17,793 nucleotides of DNA from CAYLLT01 sp964591605 (GCA_964591605.1 CAZQEN010000144.1:1-17793), one strand, 5' to 3'; shown: positions 7,057 to 15,079, counted from the stretch's first letter. Program-made: numbers and translations. The notes: generated by a model not told the origin, from the sequence alone.

Positions 7057-7124
7057 ACACTTCTTGATTGTCGCCCCATCGACTGGTACCGTCAGCGCCT
7101 CAGTCATCTGAGAGGAACGCAGCG

Positions 7125-8000
7125 GTGCAGGAAGCGATCAGCAAGGCCAGTGTTCTCATCGAGGCCCTCCCGTACATCCAGGAGTACTACGAGAAGATCG
7201 TCGTCGTGAAGCTGGGCGGGTCGGTCATGGACGACCCGGCAGCGGAGCGCGATCTGCTCCGCGACGTGGTGTTCATGAATTACGTGGGCATGCAGCCCAT
7301 CATCGTTCACGGCGGCGGCAAGGAGATCAACAAGGCGATGGACGAGGCGGGGCTCGAGCCGACCTTCGTACAAGGCCTGCGCTACACCGACGACCGCACG
7401 CTGGCCATCGCCGAGCGCGTGCTCTGCGGGCGGATCAACCGCCGCATCGTCGAGACGCTCGAATCGCTGGGCGTGGAGGCGATCGGGCTCAACAGCCTCA
7501 CGAGCTGCGTGCTGTTCGCCGACCGCATGTACCTGCCGGGCGAAGAGGGCCGCCGCATCGACATCGGCTACGTCGGCCAGATTGAGGAAGTGAACGCCAA
7601 GATCCTGCGCCTGCTCTGCGCCGCCGACACGATCCCCGTCATCGCCCCCATCGCCCGCGACCGCAGCGGCGGTAAACTCAACTGCAACGCCGACACCGCC
7701 GCCGGCGAGGTCGCGGCGACCGTCGCCGCCGAGAAGCTCGTCATGGTCTCCGACACGCACGGCATCCGCGAGCGCAAGGAAGACCCCGACTCCTTCCGCC
7801 CCTCGCTCAACCGCCAGGAGATCAGCGACTTCATCGCCCGCGGTATCATCGACAAAGGCATGCTCCCCAAGGTCCAGGCCTGCCTGCGGGCCCTCGACGC
7901 CGGCACGCGCAAAGCCCACATCATCGACGGCCGCATCTCCCACTCCCTGCTCCTCGAGATCTTCACCGACCGCGGCATCGGCACGCAGATCCTGCAGTGA
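7125..8000 (+). CDS. argB: Acetylglutamate kinase
   Basis: ArgB phosphorylates N-acetylglutamate in the second step of arginine synthesis. The 291-residue product shows the amino-acid-kinase fold: VVVKLGGSVMDD (residues 26-37), the substrate and phosphate loop VHGGGKEINKAM, FVQGLRYTDD, NCNADTAAGEVAA (187-199), the nucleotide-site LVMVSDTHGI, and C-terminal DKGMLPKVQACLRALDAG with GRISHSLLLEIFTDRGIGTQI. GTG at 7125 is chosen because AGAGGA lies eight bases upstream. The open frame from TTG at 7068 would add 19 residues and start within 12 bases of the terminator. No other arginine gene is nearby. A promoter between 7057 and 7110 is likely unless the gene is read through from the structured RNA. 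Confidence 0.95.
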   Translation: MQEAISKASVLIEALPYIQEYYEKIVVVKLGGSVMDDPAAERDLLRDVVFMNYVGMQPIIVHGGGKEINKAMDEAGLEPTFVQGLRYTDDRTLAIAERVLCGRINRRIVETLESLGVEAIGLNSLTSCVLFADRMYLPGEEGRRIDIGYVGQIEEVNAKILRLLCAADTIPVIAPIARDRSGGKLNCNADTAAGEVAATVAAEKLVMVSDTHGIRERKEDPDSFRPSLNRQEISDFIARGIIDKGMLPKVQACLRALDAGTRKAHIIDGRISHSLLLEIFTDRGIGTQILQ

Positions 8001-8002
8001 AC

Positions 8003-8164
8003 CGGGTCGCTGATCTGGAATCCAAGGGCGTGCCGATCGGCGCGATGGATCTGCTCATCGCCGCGCATGCCTTGGCCTTGGATGCGACGCTCGTGACGAA
8101 CAATCGTGCTCATTTTTCGCGCATCGCCGGGCTCCGCATCGAGAACTGGATGACGAGCTCCTGA
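8003..8164 (+). pseudogene. 5'-truncated VapC-type PIN-domain fragment
   Basis: The frame starting directly behind the argB stop encodes about 53 residues that match the C-terminal third of VapC ribonuclease toxins: GVPIGAMDLLIAAHALAL, ATLVTNN, FSRIAGLRIENW. The Asp of AMDLLIAAHA and the TNN motif are present. The N-terminal part that carries the first catalytic Asp is missing, because argB occupies that sequence in another frame. No ribosome binding site precedes the ATG at 8045. It is probably a dead remnant of a vapBC module. Confidence 0.75.
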
Positions 8165-8192
8165 ATGCGCTCTTATTCGCGGGAGGCTGCCG

Positions 8193-8369
8193 GTGATCCC
8201 CGGATTTCAACGAGAAGAGACAGGTCCGTTTGAGCTCGCCACATCGGGTAACGACGAGTTTGACCGCGCCATTGCCCGCTCTGCGGACAAGTTGGCCCGC
8301 CTGGCCCGCGAGGCGCTCGATGAATACCGCGCCGGGTTGACCGAAGAACTGGACCCGGAGCGACTATGA
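8193..8369 (+). CDS. Putative antitoxin, 58 residues
   Basis: A small frame starts at GTG 8193 with GGGAGG six bases upstream, the best ribosome binding site in this part of the window. It encodes VIPGFQREETGPFELATSG followed by a charged helical part (DEFDRAIARSADKLARLARE and ALDEYRAGLTEELDPERL). Its stop overlaps the next gene's ATG by four bases (ATGA), the usual coupling of antitoxin and toxin. I see no helix-turn-helix, ribbon-helix-helix or AbrB motif, so the family is unknown. The antitoxin role is inferred from position, size and charge. Confidence 0.7.
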   Translation: MIPGFQREETGPFELATSGNDEFDRAIARSADKLARLAREALDEYRAGLTEELDPERL

Positions 8370-8638
8370 ACTCGCGAACGACGCGGCGCTTTCGCGAGTT
8401 GTTTGCAGCACTGCCGGTCCGCGTGCAGCGGCAGGCCCGTGAAGCGTACCGGCTGTTTCGTGAGAATCCCGCCCATCCCGGGCTGCATTTTAAACAAGTC
8501 TATGACGATCCGCCTGCCTACTCAGCGCGGGTTGGCATCTGCTATCGCGCTGTGGGCGTGCTGGATGGCGGCGTTGTCACACGGTTCTGGATCGGCTCAC
8601 ACGCGGACTACGACAAGCTTCTGGAGCAGCTCGGATGA
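8366..8638 (+). CDS. ParE/RelE-like toxin
   Basis: The 90-residue product has the compact helix-helix-beta layout of RelE/ParE toxins. There are two N-terminal helices (TRRFRELFAALPVRVQRQAREAY), a loop (RENPAHPGLHFKQV) and then strands (YSARVGICYRAVGVL, VVTRFWIGSHADYDKLL). The WIGSHADYDKLL ending is typical of a ParE-like subgroup, whose target (ribosome-bound mRNA or gyrase) is not settled by sequence. The start overlaps the stop of the 58-residue gene, giving translational coupling. It ends 20 bases before miaA, which is convergent. Confidence 0.82.
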   Translation: MNSRTTRRFRELFAALPVRVQRQAREAYRLFRENPAHPGLHFKQVYDDPPAYSARVGICYRAVGVLDGGVVTRFWIGSHADYDKLLEQLG

Positions 8639-8658
8639 CCACTGTTTGGCTCCAGATA

Positions 8659-9597
8659 TCAGGCAGGGTGCCACGCCTCTTTGACGCGCTCTGAAACGCC
8701 CTCGACCGTATCCCCTTCCCCGATCTCCACAAAACGTACTTCGGGCATCCGGCGCATCCAGGTGCGCTGGTGCTTGGCGAGGCGGCGGGTGTTGATCTTG
8801 ATCTGCTCGACGGCCTCCTCGAGCGTGAGCTCGCCGCGGAGGTGGGCGATGAGTTCGGCGTAGCCGACGGCCTGGGCGGCCTGCGGGCCGATGCCGGCGG
8901 GTTCGGCCAGGAGCGAGCGCACCTCCTCGAGCAGGCCGGCCTCCATCATGCGCTTGACGCGGGCGTTGATCCGGCGGTTGGCCTCCTCTTTGGGCCGTCG
9001 CAGGGCAACGATGCGCCAGTCGAAGGGAGACTGCCCGCCCGCCGGTGACTCCCACTGCGTTTGCAGCCGGCTGATCGGCGTTCCGGTCGTGTGGAAAACC
9101 TCCAGGGCCCGCTCGATCCGCCGCAAATCGTTGGGGTGAATGCGCGCCGCCGCCTCCGGATCGACGCGGGCGAGCTCGACATGCAGGGCCGGCACGCCCT
9201 CGCAGGCCGCCCGCTCACGCAGGTTTCGCCGAAATTCGGGATCGGCCGGCGGGCCTTCAAACACGCCCTTTGTGAGGCCCTGCACATAGAGCATCGTCCC
9301 GCCGACGGCCAGCGCCGGCTGGCCCCGCGACAGCACGCCGCGGATGGCCGCATATGCCGCCTCGACGTACCGCCCCAGGCTGTACGATTCGCCCGGCTCC
9401 ACCACGTCGATCAGGTGATGCGGGATCTCGCGGCGAGCCTCGAGCGACGGCTTGGCCGTGCCGATGTCCATGCGCCGGTAGATCTTCATGGAGTCCACCG
9501 ACACGATTTCCGCGCCCATCCGCCGCGCGAGCTCGAGGCCGACGCGGCTTTTTCCGCTGGCCGTGCAGCCGATCAGCATGTAGACCGTCTCAGCCAT
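8659..9597 (-). CDS. miaA: tRNA dimethylallyltransferase
   Basis: MiaA transfers the dimethylallyl group to A37 of UNN-decoding tRNAs. The 312-residue product has the P-loop GCTASGKS (Cys in place of the usual Pro), VDSMKIYRRMDIGTAKP, REIPHHLIDVVEP, a GGT(M)LYVQGL segment, the HPNDLRRIERALEV motif, and GPQAAQAVGYAELIAHL with the C-terminal TRRLAKHQRTWMRR. The order and length are normal. The start at 9597 (MAETVYMLIG) is set by homology. The frame extends 25 codons further into repeat sequence, and no strong ribosome binding site is seen. It converges on the toxin gene. Confidence 0.94.
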   Translation of the reverse strand: MAETVYMLIGCTASGKSRVGLELARRMGAEIVSVDSMKIYRRMDIGTAKPSLEARREIPHHLIDVVEPGESYSLGRYVEAAYAAIRGVLSRGQPALAVGGTMLYVQGLTKGVFEGPPADPEFRRNLRERAACEGVPALHVELARVDPEAAARIHPNDLRRIERALEVFHTTGTPISRLQTQWESPAGGQSPFDWRIVALRRPKEEANRRINARVKRMMEAGLLEEVRSLLAEPAGIGPQAAQAVGYAELIAHLRGELTLEEAVEQIKINTRRLAKHQRTWMRRMPEVRFVEIGEGDTVEGVSERVKEAWHPA

Positions 9598-9618
9598 GCT
9601 GGAAGGATCATAGCAGAG

Positions 9619-9683
9619 GATGTGAGATGTGAGACGTGAGACGTTACCGAAGCGGGCAGTCTGACGTCTCACTTCTCACGTCA
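9619..9683. repeat. Inverted repeat of GTGAGACGT-type units upstream of miaA
   Basis: The left part (9620-9644) reads GATGTGAGATGTGAGACG followed by TGAGACGT, and the right part (9663-9683) reads GACGTCTCACTTCTCACGTCA. The two halves pair as an imperfect hairpin around about 18 bases. Each half is itself built of eight- to nine-base direct near-repeats. It lies 20 bases before the miaA start and has no coding content. A related short stretch occurs at about 15364-15390. Confidence 0.65.
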
Positions 9684-9739
9684 TTGAGCGGTTCTACGTG
9701 CCCGTCGTGTCAGTGATTCCCGTTTTTATGCAGGGGGGG

Positions 9740-10105
9740 TCAGTACAACAGGTAAGGCAGCGTCCGCTCGACCGTCTCGGGCTTGCCGCGGAGCTCTTCC
9801 CCGATCCGGCGCTCGTACTCGGGGATCCGCCCGCGGAAGAGTTGAAACTCCCCTTCGATCTCCTCGATGACGATCTCCGGGTTTCGACGGGTCTTCTCCA
9901 TATCCTGCTCGTTCCGCAGCCGGGCCACCTCGACGGTGTTCGCCAGGCTCTGGGGCCGGCGGGCCTCGTCCTGAGCCAGCGCGTTCAGGGTGCGCTCGAT
10001 ATTACCCAGCCGCATCGCCACCCGACCCTCATGCGCCGGGTCCGAGCAGCCGGCCAGGGGCAGCCAGCACAAGGCGAAAGCCAGAATCGGCCAGAAAGGT
10101 CTCAT
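9740..10105 (-). CDS. Putative lipoprotein
   Basis: The 121-residue product begins MRPFWPILAFALCWLPLAGC, a signal peptide ending in a lipobox (LAGC), so the mature protein should be lipid-anchored at Cys20. The rest is highly charged and helical (RVAMRLGNIERTLNALAQ, IVIEEIEGEFQLFRGRI), with possible coiled coil, and ends PYLLY. No known domain is recognised. ATG 10105 is used. GTG 10114 would add three residues. No ribosome binding site is clear. It is divergent from the sigma operon. Confidence 0.72.
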   Translation of the reverse strand: MRPFWPILAFALCWLPLAGCSDPAHEGRVAMRLGNIERTLNALAQDEARRPQSLANTVEVARLRNEQDMEKTRRNPEIVIEEIEGEFQLFRGRIPEYERRIGEELRGKPETVERTLPYLLY

Positions 10106-10389
10106 AACGCACACGCCAACAGCGTCCGCACCAGTCCCGCCGGGGGCTCAGGCCGCAGGCGGCACGGCGGCCCGTCTCCAGACGTCGCCACCCTGCATCC
10201 GCCCCTCATGATACCCCCTCAACCAGGAGGCGTCGCATGTCCCCGCAGCACAGCCCGGCCCCCCCATGCAATTTTCGACAACTTCCGGCGTTTGACCCTA
10301 TGCTGACCCTTGACACGGCGGATTCGCCGAGGGCGAACGGATCGCGCCGCGATCCCGTCGGAGCAGCCGTCGTGTCCAGGGTGACTCCC

Positions 10390-11031
10390 ATGGACGCCGC
10401 GGAACTGTCGGACCTGATCGGCCGTGCCCAGCGGCGGGAGCCCGAGGCGTTCGAAGCTCTGGTCAACCTCTATGCGTCCCGGCTGTACGGGTATTTTTAC
10501 CGGCTGACCGGCCGACGGGACGAGGCTGAGGATCTGCTCCAGGAGCTGTTCGTTCGCCTGGTCCGCACGATCGAGCGCTACGAGCACGACGGTCGCTTCG
10601 ATGGCTGGATCTTTCGGATCGCCACGAATCTGATCCGCGACCGCGTGCGCCGCTCGAAAAGAATGAAGGGGGGGGCGCTGGATGCGGACGCCCATGCGGG
10701 CCCTGCTGAGTCCAACCCACTGACCCGCGTCCCCGATCCGGCCGCCGGTCATCCGGGCGAGGGGCTCGAACAGGCCGAGCAGATCGACCGCCTGCAGTGG
10801 GCCCTCAGCCAGCTCGGCGAGGTGGAGCGGGAGGTCATCGTCCTCCGGCATTTCAGCCAGCTCACGTTCCGGGAAATCGCCGACCAGATGGGCACGCCGC
10901 TCGGAACGGCGCTGGCCCGGGCACACCGCGGCCTGGCTCATCTGCGGGAACTGATGGAGGCAGGTAACCGCGGCCTCAGGGACGATACCCGACAAGGCCC
11001 TGGTGCCGGCGAGGGTCGTGGGCGTTCGTGA
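10390..11031 (+). CDS. ECF-type RNA polymerase sigma factor
   Basis: The 213-residue product has sigma region 2 (EAFEALVNLYASRLYGYF and FYRLTGRRDEAEDLLQELF, then DGWIFRIATNLIRDRVRR) and, after a Gly/Pro-rich linker, region 4 (LSQLGEVEREVIVLRHFS and LTFREIADQMGTPLGTA, then LARAHRGLAHLREL). No region 1 or 3 is seen, so it is an extracytoplasmic-function sigma factor. ATG 10390 is chosen because region 2 begins just after it and AGGGTG lies upstream. However, an ATG at 10237 has a perfect AGGAGG six bases before it and would add 51 residues of lower-GC3, repeat-like sequence. It heads a three-gene operon whose next gene is a single-pass membrane protein. Confidence 0.9.
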   Translation: MDAAELSDLIGRAQRREPEAFEALVNLYASRLYGYFYRLTGRRDEAEDLLQELFVRLVRTIERYEHDGRFDGWIFRIATNLIRDRVRRSKRMKGGALDADAHAGPAESNPLTRVPDPAAGHPGEGLEQAEQIDRLQWALSQLGEVEREVIVLRHFSQLTFREIADQMGTPLGTALARAHRGLAHLRELMEAGNRGLRDDTRQGPGAGEGRGRS

Positions 11032-11060
11032 ACCGGCCATCGGAAGGCGTTTGAGGACAC

Positions 11061-11639
11061 ATGGACGAGAACTGGACACAACTCGAAGCCGACATCGACG
11101 CGCAGCTCGCAGCGCTGGCCGATCAATTGAACATCGCAGCGCCGCGCGAGGTGCTGGATCGCACGCGGGTGTGCGTGCGCGTTGCCCTCGATGAACAGTG
11201 GCTCGACGCGCAGCTCGAGTCCGCCGCGCCGCATCCGGCGGCTCAGCGGCGGCTGCGCGCGGTGGTGCGTCAAGAGCTTGGAGCCGGCCGGTCGCCGGGG
11301 CATCCTCCGGACGGATGGGTGCAGCGCAACATCCGCGGCCTGGCCGCCCTCTCCGCGGCCGCCATGCTCGGCCTCTGCGTCGGCGTGATCCAGTACGCGG
11401 CATCGCGGCGTCCGGCCGAGCCCGGACCGGCCTCCGACGACTTCGAGGCCTTCCTCACATCCGCATCGCGTGTCTACGAGGTCGATCCCCTCACGGCATC
11501 CCTCGATGAAGAGCTGCAGCAGCTCGAAGAGAGCGTCACGCAGTGGCCATCGGACCATGACGACATCGAGACCGGCCTGCAGAACCTGGAGAAGATCATC
11601 AACGAGCTGCAGGCCGATCCGGACGACGACATGCTGTAG
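11061..11639 (+). CDS. Single-pass membrane protein, anti-sigma candidate
   Basis: The 192-residue product has a soluble N-terminal part of about 90 residues (helical, acidic at the start), one membrane helix at about 93-114 (GLAALSAAAMLGLCVGVIQYA), and an acidic outer part rich in Glu/Asp with helices (SLDEELQQLEESVTQW, DDIETGLQNLEKIINELQ). No zinc-binding anti-sigma motif (HxxxCxxC) is seen. Its place 29 bases after an ECF sigma gene, with its own GAGG site, suggests it binds and inhibits that sigma factor. That is inference. Confidence 0.72.
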   Translation: MDENWTQLEADIDAQLAALADQLNIAAPREVLDRTRVCVRVALDEQWLDAQLESAAPHPAAQRRLRAVVRQELGAGRSPGHPPDGWVQRNIRGLAALSAAAMLGLCVGVIQYAASRRPAEPGPASDDFEAFLTSASRVYEVDPLTASLDEELQQLEESVTQWPSDHDDIETGLQNLEKIINELQADPDDDML

Positions 11640-11662
11640 CACGAGATTCGGAGAACCGATCG

Positions 11663-12400
11663 ATGATGAAGAGTACTCGCTTTTTTCCCATCACGATGAT
11701 GTCGATCGGGTTCGGCTCACTGGGCGCGCTCCTGCTGCTCGCCGCGGAAAATGTTCCGCAGTCGCGTCCGGCCGACGACGACACGCGCGATGCGGCGCGC
11801 TCTCCGCTGACCGGACCGCGCGGCAGACGTCCCAATGCGGATCGCCCCGGTACACGCGCCCGGGCGGGCAGAGCGGGCCGGGGACCTTCGGCCGATCGCC
11901 GGGGGGAGGGCCCCGGACCCGCGGACGCACCGTTGACCCAGGAGCAGACGGACCGGCTGATGGCGTTCCTGGAGCGCAACTTCCCGAGTATGCACCAGCG
12001 CCTGAAGGCCGTTCGCGAGAAGGACCCTGTGCTGTTCAACCGCATGATCACCCGCACCGGCCGCTTGATGCTCCCGATGGTCCGAGCGGCCATGGAAGAC
12101 CCCGCCCTCGCCAACACCATGATCCGCGAACACAAGCTCCAGATGCGTCTGCAGGAGCTCAAGACCAGGTACTCCCGCGTCCGCGACCCGGCGGAGAAGG
12201 AGCAGATCCGCCTCAAGATGCGCGACGAACTGGACCGGATCTTCGAGACACGGCTCGAGCGCATCCGCATCGAGATCGGACGTCTCCAGCATCGTCTCGA
12301 CGTCGCCAGGCAGGAACTCGGCACCCAGGAAAAGAGCAAGGATCGACTCATCGACCAGCGGCTCTCGCACATGCTCTCCGACACACCCCCCAAGCCCTGA
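11663..12400 (+). CDS. Exported helical protein, sensor candidate of the sigma operon
   Basis: The 245-residue product has an N-terminal membrane helix or signal (about residues 8-28, FPITMMSIGFGSLGALLLL). A disordered Arg/Pro/Gly-rich stretch follows (about 31-88), then a long charged helical region to the end (LTQEQTDRLMAFLERN, EQIRLKMRDELDRIFETRL, ARQELGTQEKSKDRLIDQRL). Such a helical periplasmic part resembles CpxP/Spy or CnrX-like sensors only in general shape. No metal-binding His/Cys motif is seen. GGAGA lies before the start, 23 bases behind the membrane protein gene, so it is probably the last gene of the operon. Confidence 0.68.
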   Translation: MMKSTRFFPITMMSIGFGSLGALLLLAAENVPQSRPADDDTRDAARSPLTGPRGRRPNADRPGTRARAGRAGRGPSADRRGEGPGPADAPLTQEQTDRLMAFLERNFPSMHQRLKAVREKDPVLFNRMITRTGRLMLPMVRAAMEDPALANTMIREHKLQMRLQELKTRYSRVRDPAEKEQIRLKMRDELDRIFETRLERIRIEIGRLQHRLDVARQELGTQEKSKDRLIDQRLSHMLSDTPPKP

Positions 12401-12427
12401 CGACAATCGTCGCAATAGTCTGGTAAA

Positions 12428-12454
12428 CTGCCGCCGTTTTCAGCACGGCGGCAG
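12428..12454. terminator. Hairpin after the sigma operon
   Basis: CTGCCGCCG (12428-12436) and CGGCGGCAG (12446-12454) are perfect arms around a nine-base loop. It begins 28 bases after the operon's last stop and 80 bases before the next start. No T-run follows, so it is either a weak terminator or a leader hairpin of the next gene. Confidence 0.45.
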
Positions 12455-12533
12455 CGGGTTGCAGCGCGGGAATCGAACCGCGTCCCTGCTGCGGCGCAGA
12501 TCACCCGATCTCGCCGAACACAAGGAGAAAGGT

Positions 12534-14924
12534 GTGCGAAACGTCCCCCGGATCACCCGCGTCGCGATGGTTGTCTGTCTCCTGACCGGCCCGCCCGCCG
12601 CCAAATCGGGCGCCCGGGCCGCTGCCCCCGACCCGGAAATCGTCCTGGCTCAAGACGGGCAGGCCCGGGCGACCATCGTCACCGCGGAAGCGCCGACGCC
12701 CAACGCCAAAGCCGCCGCGGCCGAGCTCCAGACATACGTCGAGAAGATTTCGGGGGCAAAGCTCCCCATCGCGACGGATGCGGCGCCGCCCGACGGCCCG
12801 CTCATCCTGGTCGGCCGCAGCAGCGTGACCGAACGGATTCCCGATCTGCAGATACCCTCCGGACACACTAAAAACCTTCTTGAGGAAGGTTTCGTGATCC
12901 GCACGCACGGGAACCGGCTCGTCCTCGCCGGAAACGATGACGAACCCTGTTTCGGCACGCGCTACGCCGTGGCCGAGTTCCTGCACACGCTCGGCGTCCG
13001 CTGGTTCATGCCCGGCGAGCGCGGCGAGGTCGTCCCGAAGATGGCGACCATCGCGGTCAAGCCGATGGACGTGCGGCAGCGGCCCGACTTCCCCATGCGC
13101 AACTTCTGGGAACACGCCCGCGGCAACATGGAGGCCGAGTGCCGCGAATGGAAGATCCGCAACAAACTGAACCCGGACATGCAGGAGTGGTTCGGCGTTC
13201 CCGGCGACGGTTCGATCGCCGGCCTGCTGCCCAAGGACCAGTTCAAAAAGCACCCCGAGTGGTTCGCCCTCCAGCGCGACGGCACGCGCTCCATCGGCCA
13301 TCCGTGCATGACCAGCGAGGAGATGATCGCCCACTTCATCGCCGTCGCGAAGGAGCATGCCCGCAGGGGCAAGCGCACGCTCGGCATCGCCCCCGACGAC
13401 GGCAACCCGCGCTGCTGGTGCGAGCGCTGCGCGAAACTGGGCAACAACTTCGACGGCTACGGTTCCAACGATCGCGACCCCGTCGCCGAATACTCGATGA
13501 GCAACGAGTGGTTCTACTTCGTCAACCGCGTGATGAACGGGGTCAACGAGGAGTTTCCCGAGTACCTGGTGGCCACCAACGGCTATGCCAACCGCGATAT
13601 CCCGCCCGAGATGCCGCCGGACGTGGAGTTCAACCCGCGCAAGAACCTCGTCGTGATGTTCGCCAATATCTGCGCGTGCACCATCCACGCCTACGACGAC
13701 CCCAAATGCTGGCAGATGAAACGACAGGGCCAGATGGTCCGGCAATGGTGCCGGCTCTCCGACAAGGTGTGGATGTACAACTACAACTACACCATGCTGG
13801 TCAACAAGGGCACGCTCACGCCGATGGTGCACCGCGTGCGCCGCAACATTCCGCTGCTCAAAAAATGGGGCATCGTGGGCTTCCACGATCAGGACGAGGC
13901 GAACTGGGCCCTCTGCGGTCTGCCGACGCGCCTGATCCGCGCCCGGCTGGAGTGGGACACGACAGCCGACGTGGATGCGATCCTCGACGATTTCTACAAC
14001 AAATGGTTCGGCCCCGCCGCCGCCCCCATGAAGGCGTACTACGACGCCCTCGAAACCGCGTTTGACGCCGCTCCCCAGCACGGCCATGAGGACGTCATCC
14101 TGCCGACCATCTATTCGGAGACGCTCATGTCCCGGCTCGACTCCTCTATCCGCGCCGCCGAGACCGCCGCCGCCGCGGAGCCATACACCTATCGCCTGCG
14201 GATTGAGCGCGTCATCTATGACAATCTCTGCGCGTTCGTCGCGGCCGAGAAGGCCAAGCGGGAGGGAGATCTGGCGGCAGCCGCCGGACACGTGCAGCGG
14301 ATGATCGACCTCCACGCGGAGATGAACAAGCTGACCCCGTTCATGGGTTGGCAGCCGTACCCCGCTTACGGCATCGCCTGGGAGAAGAAGCGGCTGGACA
14401 AGGCGGCGGCGAAAATGAACGGCCGCGAGGGCGAACTGGTCGCGCTGCTTCCCGCCACGGCCAGGTTCCGCACCGACCCGTTCGACGACGGCCGCTACGA
14501 GCGCTGGCAGGACCCGGGCGTCGACCTGTCGACGTGGAAGGAGTTGTCAGCCACTTCCGGATGGGACGCGCAGGGCCTGCACGACGAGCAGGGCCATCCC
14601 TACCGCGGCGTCGCGTGGTACCGGTTCGACGTGAACGTCCCCGACACCGCCCGAGGCCGGAGCGTCTGGCTCCAGGGAATGGGCGTGGCCAACGAGGCGT
14701 GGGTCTGGGTCAACGGCCGGTATGCCGGCCACCGCCCGTACATCATGCCCTGGTTCAGGCCCCACCACCTCGAGCTGGACGTGAGCAAGTTGATCGAGCC
14801 GGGCAAAACCAACCGGATTTCCGTGCGGGTCCTGTGCAACTTCGACGTCTGGGGCGCCAACGGCATCTACGAACGCATGTTCCTCTACGCCAGAAAAGGC
14901 GCCGCGCCCCAGGTCAGCCGATAG
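12534..14924 (+). CDS. Secreted DUF4838 glycoside-hydrolase-like protein with C-terminal jelly roll
   Basis: This 796-residue protein starts with a signal peptide (RVAMVVCLLTGPPAAKSG, cleavage near 30). It continues with an alpha-glucuronidase N-terminal-like domain (about 35-165: AAAELQTYVEKISGAKLPI, GPLILVGRS), the DUF4838 barrel-like domain (about 180-480: FWEHARGN, HPEWFALQRDGTR, GIAPDDGNP, CWCERC with Cys294, Cys296 and Cys299, then VWMYNYNYTMLVNKG, FHDQDEANW), a helical region, and a C-terminal GH2-like sugar-binding jelly roll (about 655-790: RGVAWYRFDVNVP, ANEAWVWVNGRYAGHR). DUF4838 proteins are linked to polysaccharide breakdown. The substrate is not known. GTG 12534 has AAGGAG six bases upstream. 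It is probably transcribed alone. Confidence 0.88.
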   Translation: MRNVPRITRVAMVVCLLTGPPAAKSGARAAAPDPEIVLAQDGQARATIVTAEAPTPNAKAAAAELQTYVEKISGAKLPIATDAAPPDGPLILVGRSSVTERIPDLQIPSGHTKNLLEEGFVIRTHGNRLVLAGNDDEPCFGTRYAVAEFLHTLGVRWFMPGERGEVVPKMATIAVKPMDVRQRPDFPMRNFWEHARGNMEAECREWKIRNKLNPDMQEWFGVPGDGSIAGLLPKDQFKKHPEWFALQRDGTRSIGHPCMTSEEMIAHFIAVAKEHARRGKRTLGIAPDDGNPRCWCERCAKLGNNFDGYGSNDRDPVAEYSMSNEWFYFVNRVMNGVNEEFPEYLVATNGYANRDIPPEMPPDVEFNPRKNLVVMFANICACTIHAYDDPKCWQMKRQGQMVRQWCRLSDKVWMYNYNYTMLVNKGTLTPMVHRVRRNIPLLKKWGIVGFHDQDEANWALCGLPTRLIRARLEWDTTADVDAILDDFYNKWFGPAAAPMKAYYDALETAFDAAPQHGHEDVILPTIYSETLMSRLDSSIRAAETAAAAEPYTYRLRIERVIYDNLCAFVAAEKAKREGDLAAAAGHVQRMIDLHAEMNKLTPFMGWQPYPAYGIAWEKKRLDKAAAKMNGREGELVALLPATARFRTDPFDDGRYERWQDPGVDLSTWKELSATSGWDAQGLHDEQGHPYRGVAWYRFDVNVPDTARGRSVWLQGMGVANEAWVWVNGRYAGHRPYIMPWFRPHHLELDVSKLIEPGKTNRISVRVLCNFDVWGANGIYERMFLYARKGAAPQVSR

Positions 14925-14934
14925 CGGGTTGTGG

Positions 14935-15012
14935 CACCAGTACGGCACCGGTGTGGGAACGGCATCCCGCCGGTGGCTTTGGGTGTGGCACCGGCGTCCC
15001 GCCGGTGTATCC
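14935..15012. repeat. Palindromes with TCC loop after the DUF4838 gene
   Basis: CACCGGCG-TCC-CGCCGGTG (14989-15007) is perfect with eight-base arms. A related imperfect copy, ACGGCATCCCGCCGGT, starts at 14959, and a further GGCACC-rich piece lies at 14936-14955. The TCC loop and the GTGTGGCA lead-in match the family seen at the very start of the window. This opens a 427-base stretch with no convincing gene. Confidence 0.65.
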
Positions 15013-15079
15013 GAGCGCGTCCCCCCTGGTTGTTCCACACAAGCCATAGATGGGTCAGGTTCTACGCCGAGGGCGTTAC

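Noticed and set aside
12459..12478. tRNA T-arm-like sequence CGCGGTTCGATTCCCGCG on the minus strand before the DUF4838 gene
   Set aside because: The loop is eight bases, and no acceptor, D or anticodon arm is found in either direction.
12501..14315. 604-residue minus-strand frame opposite the DUF4838 gene
   Set aside because: It is the antisense shadow of a well-supported secreted protein, and the translation has no coherent domain.
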